NCBI GenBank assembly: GCA_900660155.1
Contig: CABFPE010000047.1
Span: 1,712,703-1,763,811, forward strand
Length of the DNA: 51,109 bases
DNA from: Hofstenia miamia
Taxonomy: Eukaryota > Xenacoelomorpha > Acoela > Hofsteniidae
Direction: 5' to 3'
Under the pieces are notes generated by a model, which was not told the origin of the DNA, searched no databases, and saw only the letters and a program-made list of their open reading frames with translations. Position 1 is the first letter of the stretch. Each line of letters opens with the position of its first letter. Below, piece after piece: positions 45,711-51,109 of the stretch. The position numbers were made by a program, and so were the translations under genes.

Positions 45711-48328
45711 TACTTTGATTAAATCCATTGTATCTGTAATAAAGGCATCTGTAGTTTTCACAAAAACATTGTTAACGTATATTCTTGCCAAATAAAAAAA
45801 TATATATAACAGTAATTGTTAGTTATTCATGGGAAAATTGATGAAATTACCATTTTTATACATAGAATTTCTAATAAAGAAAATCACGTTTTCCAAGTTC
45901 AGCTGTAATTGCAGAAAAAAATTGTTGGAAATGTCGAAATAGACAAACCTTGTAAATTTTAATGTTTACCTTTCAATCAAAATTTTGTTGATATATGTGC
46001 AATGTCAAAGACATTGATTGACTGCAAGCTAACTTTTCGAAATTGATGATCCTGACCATTATGCTCATATAGTCGATATTTATCAAATATTAATTTTCCT
46101 GGTAGTAAAACTAAATAGTCAGAGTAAATCATCTGCTTTTTTATTAATTGATAAAAGTCGATGATATGAACAATCCAAAAGATTTTTTTGACAAAACAGA
46201 CAGCTACCTGCTCTCTGATAGCTGTTTCTTATTTCATTTTTCTTAAACATTAGAAATTTTTTTTATTACCAAGCACCAAGCAGCTTTGTGATAAAGTGCT
46301 ATATGATACATCAAATCCATATAAATGTTGACATCGGACTTGTGAATTTACCAGATTTAAAGTTAGGATTTGAAAAATCAGAAAATATTCATTCAAACGT
46401 TTGATTTCTTATAAACCGGTTTTGACTGCTCAGGCCCATTTAAGTGAGGACTTCCTTCGCCTTTATTAACTGGATTGAACTATTATATTTAAATAAAACT
46501 CCACAAATATTCTTCATATCAGCATCCTCAATTTACAAAATTTATTTTTGATGTCATCAAACCTAAAATTTGGGTAGTTGTTTTAAGATAAATTATACAT
46601 TTCTTTTATAAATTGGAAATGAGAAAATTATTAGAGTTCAATCTGAGTTAATCAAATATAATTTTTTACTTTTTGTCACACTAACAATAATACGTTTTGG
46701 AGAAATTGGAAGACAATGCCCCCGTTGAAAATCAATACTATTCATAAAATAAACAGCTATTTAGAAATTTTACTAGGGTTTATGACAACAATGAAACTTA
46801 GGCAAGTCACTATGTCTCATTTAAAAGTTTAATATGAAGAAGTCCACTCGTAGGTCAAATAGTGGTGAGCAATTTATAACATATTCACTGTGGTATAGAT
46901 TTTATTTATTTGCCATCTGTCAAAAATTCTGTAATACGAACAATATTTCAACTCCCATTATTTGAGCAACTGATAAAAACAAGTCTGAACACACATTTAA
47001 AGTTAGGATTAGTAGTGTCTTGTCTTCCTCTTTCATTTCTGCTTACAATCTCGCATGTTTGGTGTTATATTGTAGCGCTTCTGTATAGTACTTAGGCAGT
47101 CAATCTGAAAATACATAAATTTCCAAATTTTTGCAAGCATGAGGAAAAAATTTGTGCATTTAAATGGACACAATCCGGGCAAAGATTAAGCATCTCGTTA
47201 ATAATTCTAATCATATAGCTTTCTAAAACTCAAATTATCAGATCTAGGGATTTCTTTGATCCACCATTTACATTAGAGTATTGTTTCTATTTACTCCACA
47301 ACAATAAACACATGTGATAATTGGGAATTTAGCAATGTTTGGTCACTTAAATGCCTTTTTGTTCAACCAATATTTTTCAAAATCTGTGAAAGCTTCCCAA
47401 AAAAATTTTTAATCGCTTAAAGCTCTAGATCACGAATTAATGAAGACTTGACTACCTCTGACTTTGCACACTACACACCTGAACGGGGCACACAGTTATT
47501 CTTCAGAAAGATAAATATTTCATGGTATTTGTTCATCCCATGAGCTTTAGACCGCCTCATTATCTGAACAATAAGCATGCAACGAATTTGGATGTTTGCA
47601 AAAATGGGGTTCCTCATGGAAAAAAATTTACATTAGCATATACTTCAGATACAAAAATATGCGTAGCACATAACTTCATAATTTGAAAATTGGGATAGCA
47701 AAAGGCTCAAAATGTAATAATTTTCAAAAAGTATTTCAAATATAACTCCGTAGTTTATGCTGAAGCCAACATCAGAGGATTATGCAGTAGGGACAACAGC
47801 TTTAATAATTCAAAGATTTGTGCTTAGATTGAAATATTTTCAAATATTTTAAGTATTTTATTATTTTAGATGTTTCAGCATATTTTTCAAGACATGCTTG
47901 TAAGGATGCTGTCGCACGCTTCATTAATTAAATTTTCCTGGCAGACAGTAGTAAAATGATGTATAAACTGCTTATCACAACGAGTTATTCTACCAATTTA
48001 AATGAGAAATGACGTATATAAATTCCAAAATGATAAGTGATGCAATAACAGCAAAAATATAAAAAATCCCATACAGAAAAAGCTAAAAAGAACATTCTTT
48101 CTTATTGCATGGCATAATATAACTGTTGGGCACAAATTGTATTTTTATTTAATAAAAGCATGGATCATAATTGCATTAATCTAAGTAAATATACATTACT
48201 ATAAAATTATATATATATATATATATAATTTTATAGTAATGTATATATATATATATATAATTTTATAGTAATGTATATTTACTTAGATTAATGCAATTAT
48301 GATCCATGCTTTTATTAAATAAAAATAN

Positions 48329-48360
<32 letters not shown>

Positions 48361-49180
48361 GTTTTTCATGATGGGAATTAAAACTTCTTATTATTAGATG
48401 GATATTAGTTTCATTTAGTAAATAATTATCAACATATTATTGATATATATTTACAATAGTTATGAATGTGCTCCCCATTTTAAATTAGCTTCCTACGATA
48501 TTTAAGACCAGTAGACATTTAGCACTTCATAACAATAACAAATTATTTTACTAATCTAACTTGTGCATATATTTTCGTCTTTAATGGTCTTGCAAATGAA
48601 AAATTAACTTCTTGTAGCATTCCTATATAAGCTTTAGATCGCCTTATTATGTGAACATTAAACATAGGAAGAATTTGAACGTTTTAAAAATATCGGATAC
48701 CTCATTGAAAAAATTATTAAGATTTTCACGGTTTTCAGGCACAGGAATGACCTTGGCGTAAATTTTCTCCATAGCAGATCAGCACATTGCAATTTCTTAA
48801 TAAGCTTGGAGAAAATGCTTAACGATGTGAAAAAATCCTTGTATAATCATATTTTTAGGCTTTTTCCAACACGATCATTTGGAGAAATTCATTTCTCTGG
48901 AAGCTTAGGAGGAATTACTTCAAAATTTGTTAGACTCACTGATTATACTGGATACGCCAATCTAGAAACTCTACTTCTAGATGTTTGGAAGATTTCAAAA
49001 CCCACACTAGTATTTGCTTTGATCGGTGACCAATCAGACTTAGATTTGAAAGAGAACCAAAAGAAAGCACTTAAGGAAGGGCTAGCAAATACCCTCACTG
49101 GCACTGACAAGTGGCTCATAACTTGTGGTTGTAACAAAGGAATCACAGAGATCAGTCAAGATTTATTGTCCGAAACATTG
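44131..49180 (+). CDS. second TRPM-like gene, 5' part (SLOG region), partial
   Basis: Three exons: 44131-44171, 44212-44292, 48739-49180. All junctions are GT-AG (donors gtaagc, gtaagt, gtaagt) with matching phase, giving 188 residues. The N-terminal leader is Lys-rich; PKNFQQYAVVADNIA matches exon 2 of the minus-strand gene. Then come FPTRSFGEIHFSG (compare PT.AFG.I.F.G), TLVFALIGDQ and KWLITCGCNKGITEISQDLL, the TRPM SLOG pattern (P.L.ISV.GG ... AWI.T.G.N.GV...VGDAL). After the donor at 49181 no exon for GI.PW...., MHR3/4 or channel segments is seen up to 51109. The gene either continues past the window or is a truncated copy. Two weak in-frame endings exist (acceptors near 49430 and 50020). 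Confidence 0.75.
44172..44211 (+). other. 40-nt intron
   Basis: gtaagc to aatttag, only 40 nt. Its removal joins the two exons in frame, whereas reading through meets a stop. Confidence 0.6.
44212..44292 (+). CDS. TRPM-like paralogue, exon 2
   Basis: 81 nt, one leading base, 26 codons, two trailing bases, donor gtaagt. Same phases and similar peptide as exon 2 of the minus-strand gene. Confidence 0.65.
44569..44624. repeat. two (AT)n microsatellites
   Basis: Arrays at 44569-44589 and 44603-44624. Confidence 0.9.
44672..44925 (-). mobile_element. Penelope-like element 3' end with hammerhead-like motif
   Basis: The minus strand reads ENFEIAMKTTHTKICEALLI then KQHN, and a stop near 44782. This matches the end of Penelope-like ORFs after GIY-YIG (..R...EALLI...KP.LN). 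About 80 nt downstream is ctgacga (44705-44699), a 5-bp stem gacta/tagtc, then gaaacgttt (44682-44674). The CUGANGA...GAAA core plus the palindromic aaacgttt resembles the hammerhead ribozymes reported in Penelope-like elements. One extra U lies between CUGACGA and the stem, so cleavage activity is uncertain. Confidence 0.55.
45677..45707. repeat. (AT)n microsatellite
   Basis: Pure array inside the paralogue's intron 2. The minus-strand ORF across it is not credited. Confidence 0.95.
47540..47631. repeat. diverged direct duplicate of the exon-3 upstream flank
   Basis: gagctttagaccgcctcatt and following bases align with 48628-48716 (taagctttagatcgcctt...) at roughly three identities in four. 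The second copy ends about 20 bp before the acceptor of exon 3. Confidence 0.6.
48141..48326. repeat. large perfect inverted repeat around (AT)n arrays
   Basis: Arms 48141-48208 and 48259-48326 are exact reverse complements over 68 bp. The 50-bp centre holds two (AT)n arrays and an extra copy of the inner arm end (aattttatagtaatgtat). A single N and another (AT)n array (48329-48357) follow directly. Confidence 0.9.
48739..49180 (+). CDS. TRPM-like paralogue, exon 3 (SLOG)
   Basis: 442 nt, one leading base then 147 codons, ending in phase 0 at donor gtaagt. Acceptor cacggttttcag. It starts about 45 codons further upstream than the equivalent exon 3 of the minus-strand gene but ends at the same residue of the domain. 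Confidence 0.78.
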
Positions 49181-50430
49181 GTAAGTAGACATGAATAAGT
49201 ATATACAGTTATGGTAAACATTTTTGATGGAAGTAATTTAAAAAAATTGTATATTTTCTTAATTATTACTCTTGTTATAAAGTGTTAAAACCATGTCTTC
49301 GTTTTATGTAAATTTTGAAGATTATAAATGTAACTTCACTAATTTAGACTCAAAGCAGATAGTTGCACATATATCTATCATTCAAAGTTTTTACATATTA
49401 AAAACGTTATCCTGAGTATTTCTTGCAGCATGAGGCTATTGAACTGAAATAGATTTCCATGCACTGTTAAAGTGAGAAAACCATGTGATAGATTTTTCTC
49501 CATTGAATAATATTTTAACAGCAACTAGCAATTTGAGCAAAGTGACCCGGTGTTTGTGTTCTTGCACCAACATTTCAAAATTGCTATTATCAGATTGATT
49601 ATAGTTGTTGTTTGATGAATGACATTAAGCAACAAAAACATTCTTTGTTCTACACAAATTGAAATGTATCTAAAAATATTCATTTCCGTGTTCATACTTA
49701 AATTATCACATTAAGTTTTTGTTATAGAATGAACACACTTAGTATTGTGATTTTCATTTAATATAATATGCTATGTGGAAGTTCAATAGCATTTAATTCA
49801 AAAAATATTTAACTTCATATACATATGTACGTACCTATTGTGTGTATTATGTAAACAAACATGCATATATATATATATATATATAAATATACATATATAT
49901 ATATACCATACATTTACCATACATTTTTTGAATGTTTGAATATATATAGTATGCATAGAAAATTGCCTATATACATATACATATGCAAATCTCTTTTCTA
50001 TAAAATTCTGCTTACTATAGGAGATCAGTCAAAGCATGGCTTTGGAAAGAGCTATTTGTCTTGCTTATGTTTATATTAGCATAGATTCATGTTGACATAA
50101 ATATTGTGTATTGAGTTTTCGTGTGTAATGAGTTACACTAACAAATGTCCATATTTGGATTATTCCAAGGACGCTCTAAATAATAAGGACTCTGTGTCAT
50201 CTAATAAGTGTAAAAAAATAAGAAGGCCCAATTGTATAAAAGTAGAAGCTAAATAATGAATGAAATAAATGGTATATAAGTTTTGTAAACCACAATTATA
50301 CAGTTTGAGAAAAAAAGTACAAAAATAATAGTAAAACTCCGGCCACACCTGTAATCAAAATTTAATTAAATTGAAGTTTTCTTTTACGCCTGCAAAGAGA
50401 TCCATCATCTTTATAAATAAAGAATTCTTT
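49181..50430. other. downstream of exon 3: AT-rich, no further exon confirmed
   Basis: Acceptor-like atttcttgcag (about 49430) leads into HEAIELK and a stop. Acceptor-like ttactatag (about 50020) leads into 25 codons and a stop. Neither resembles TRPM sequence. (AT)n arrays lie at 49864-49905. The ORF at 49861-50079 comes largely from them. Confidence 0.4.
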
Positions 50431-50432
50431 AG

Positions 50433-50720
50433 TCAATTTGTTGACATATCCTTTAAAAAAGTATTACATAAGCGTTTACAAATTGAATAGTGATTAGGTA
50501 AGTCAAACGAATATGTTGAATAGATCTGTTGAAACATTTTTAATATGGCATCCAATGAATCAATATCAGATAAATTGATCAGAAGCTCGCTGCTACAACA
50601 TTGTAAAGTAGCAAGTGGTTTAAAAGAATCAACATCTAACTCCAATTCTGATAACAGATTTAGTCTGCGAAGCTTAACACTTGACATTACATTGAGCAAT
50701 GAAACATAAAAGTTGCCGAA
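50433..50720 (-). CDS. unidentified open frame, possible exon or element remnant
   Basis: 88 codons from an ATG on the minus strand, with fairly balanced composition (Leu, Ser, Asp, Cys) for such AT-rich DNA: KLRRLNLLSELELDVDSF, then LATLQCCSSELLINLSDI. The frame is open a few codons further upstream (FGNFYVSL). No family recognised. A hAT-like terminus lies 60 bp away, so it may belong to a transposon. Confidence 0.3.
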   Translation of the reverse strand, partial: FGNFYVSLLNVMSSVKLRRLNLLSELELDVDSFKPLATLQCCSSELLINLSDIDSLDAILKMFQQIYSTYSFDLPNHYSICKRLCNTFLKDMSTN

Positions 50721-50780
50721 TTACATCGAATTCTCCTTCAAGGCGATCCGTTTGAAAATAGCCAGGTAACACGTAATTAA

Positions 50781-50870
50781 TAGAGCTGGGCGCCAGCCGG
50801 CTGAGCCACCGCCGCCGACATACTTTAGGTCAGCCAGCCGCCGGAAAATTTATACGGCTGAGCCGATTGA
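50781..50870. mobile_element. GC-rich hAT-like terminus
   Basis: tagagctgggcgccagccgg begins an island of about 90 bp that is far richer in G+C than its surroundings and contains repeated GCCG/CAGCC motifs and the inverted pair ggctgagcc. The first bases parallel tagagctgtgcgg at 13465 beside the hAT relic. The other end is not found in the window. Confidence 0.4.
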
Positions 50871-51109
50871 TAACTAAAACTATATCAAGACAAACAAAAG
50901 GTGTCATAAGAAGGAAACCGCATTTAATGTGTTTGATGTGGTAGATCCGTTCAATATTGATTCGTTTATATCTTATTAATCAGATTGCCTGTAAGCCCAT
51001 GATGAACCTTTTGCAAATAGATAGTTTCACAATTCGACTTCCATTACATACGATTGCTACAGGGCTATAGGCCTTGTAGGGTATCTATATGGAATATTAA
51101 ACAGTCTAA
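50871..51109. other. window end, nothing recognised
   Basis: AT-rich sequence. If the island at 50781 is an element's left end, this would be its interior. Confidence 0.4.

Larger units (their letters stand above)
44293..48738 (+). other. TRPM-like paralogue, 4.4-kb intron 2
   Basis: Contains a Penelope-like 3' fragment (-), several (AT)n arrays, a 186-bp palindrome and a duplicated block (47540-47631 against 48628-48716). No other coding seen. Confidence 0.6.

Noticed and set aside
45603..45791. Minus-strand ORF with a YIYIYI run
   Set aside because: Translation of an (AT)n array with short flanks; it lies in the paralogue's intron on the opposite strand.
49861..50079. GDQSKHGFG stretch as a repeat of the TRPM SLOG motif GDQSD
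   Set aside because: Only four to five residues match and the frame derives partly from an (AT)n array.
1..51109. CRISPR array, operon or prokaryotic system
   Set aside because: No spaced direct repeats of constant length with unique spacers; introns, TRPM genes and metazoan transposons show a eukaryotic chromosome.

Overview
The window is AT-rich (about 70% A+T by eye) nuclear DNA from an invertebrate animal. The evidence is GT-AG introns with TTTAG acceptors, two TRPM-type cation-channel genes, dense (AT)n microsatellites, and decayed copies of Ty3/gypsy, LINE, Penelope-like, Tc1/mariner, hAT and piggyBac elements. The phylum cannot be fixed from sequence alone. Tiny introns, A+T bias and AG|ATG 5' exons would suit a flatworm or another AT-rich invertebrate, but this is inference.

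Layout: 1-4700 is AT-rich with one candidate small-gene exon (2864-3079, -) and a 331-bp MITE-like element (3956-4286). About 4.7-11.5 kb holds a degenerate Ty3/gypsy-class element on the minus strand (PR, RT, RNase H, IN, then an unidentified third-ORF region). It is almost free of CpG and carries a nested insertion flanked by an 11-bp direct repeat. 12.7-14.7 kb is a cluster of relics: Tc1/mariner (-), hAT (-), Penelope-like (+). 15.3-24.6 kb is a TRPM-like channel gene on the minus strand: five exons whose phases all agree, 1026 codons plus stop. Its introns hold a piggyBac relic, minisatellites and (AT)n arrays. 24.8-44 kb is gene-poor and full of LINE fragments on both strands, a hAT relic, a hAT-like element with perfect 8-bp target duplications around an assembly gap, and an internally deleted Tc1/mariner element. 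44.1-49.2 kb holds the 5' end of a second TRPM-like gene on the plus strand (three exons, one 40-nt intron). Its rest is not seen and may lie beyond the window.

The two TRPM-like genes are divergent, head to head, about 19.5 kb apart. Their exon structure matches: a short first exon ending in phase 2, a short second exon with the same phases, and a SLOG-encoding exon ending in phase 0 at the equivalent residue. They are therefore best read as old paralogues. No operon, CRISPR array, rRNA or convincing functional tRNA gene is seen.
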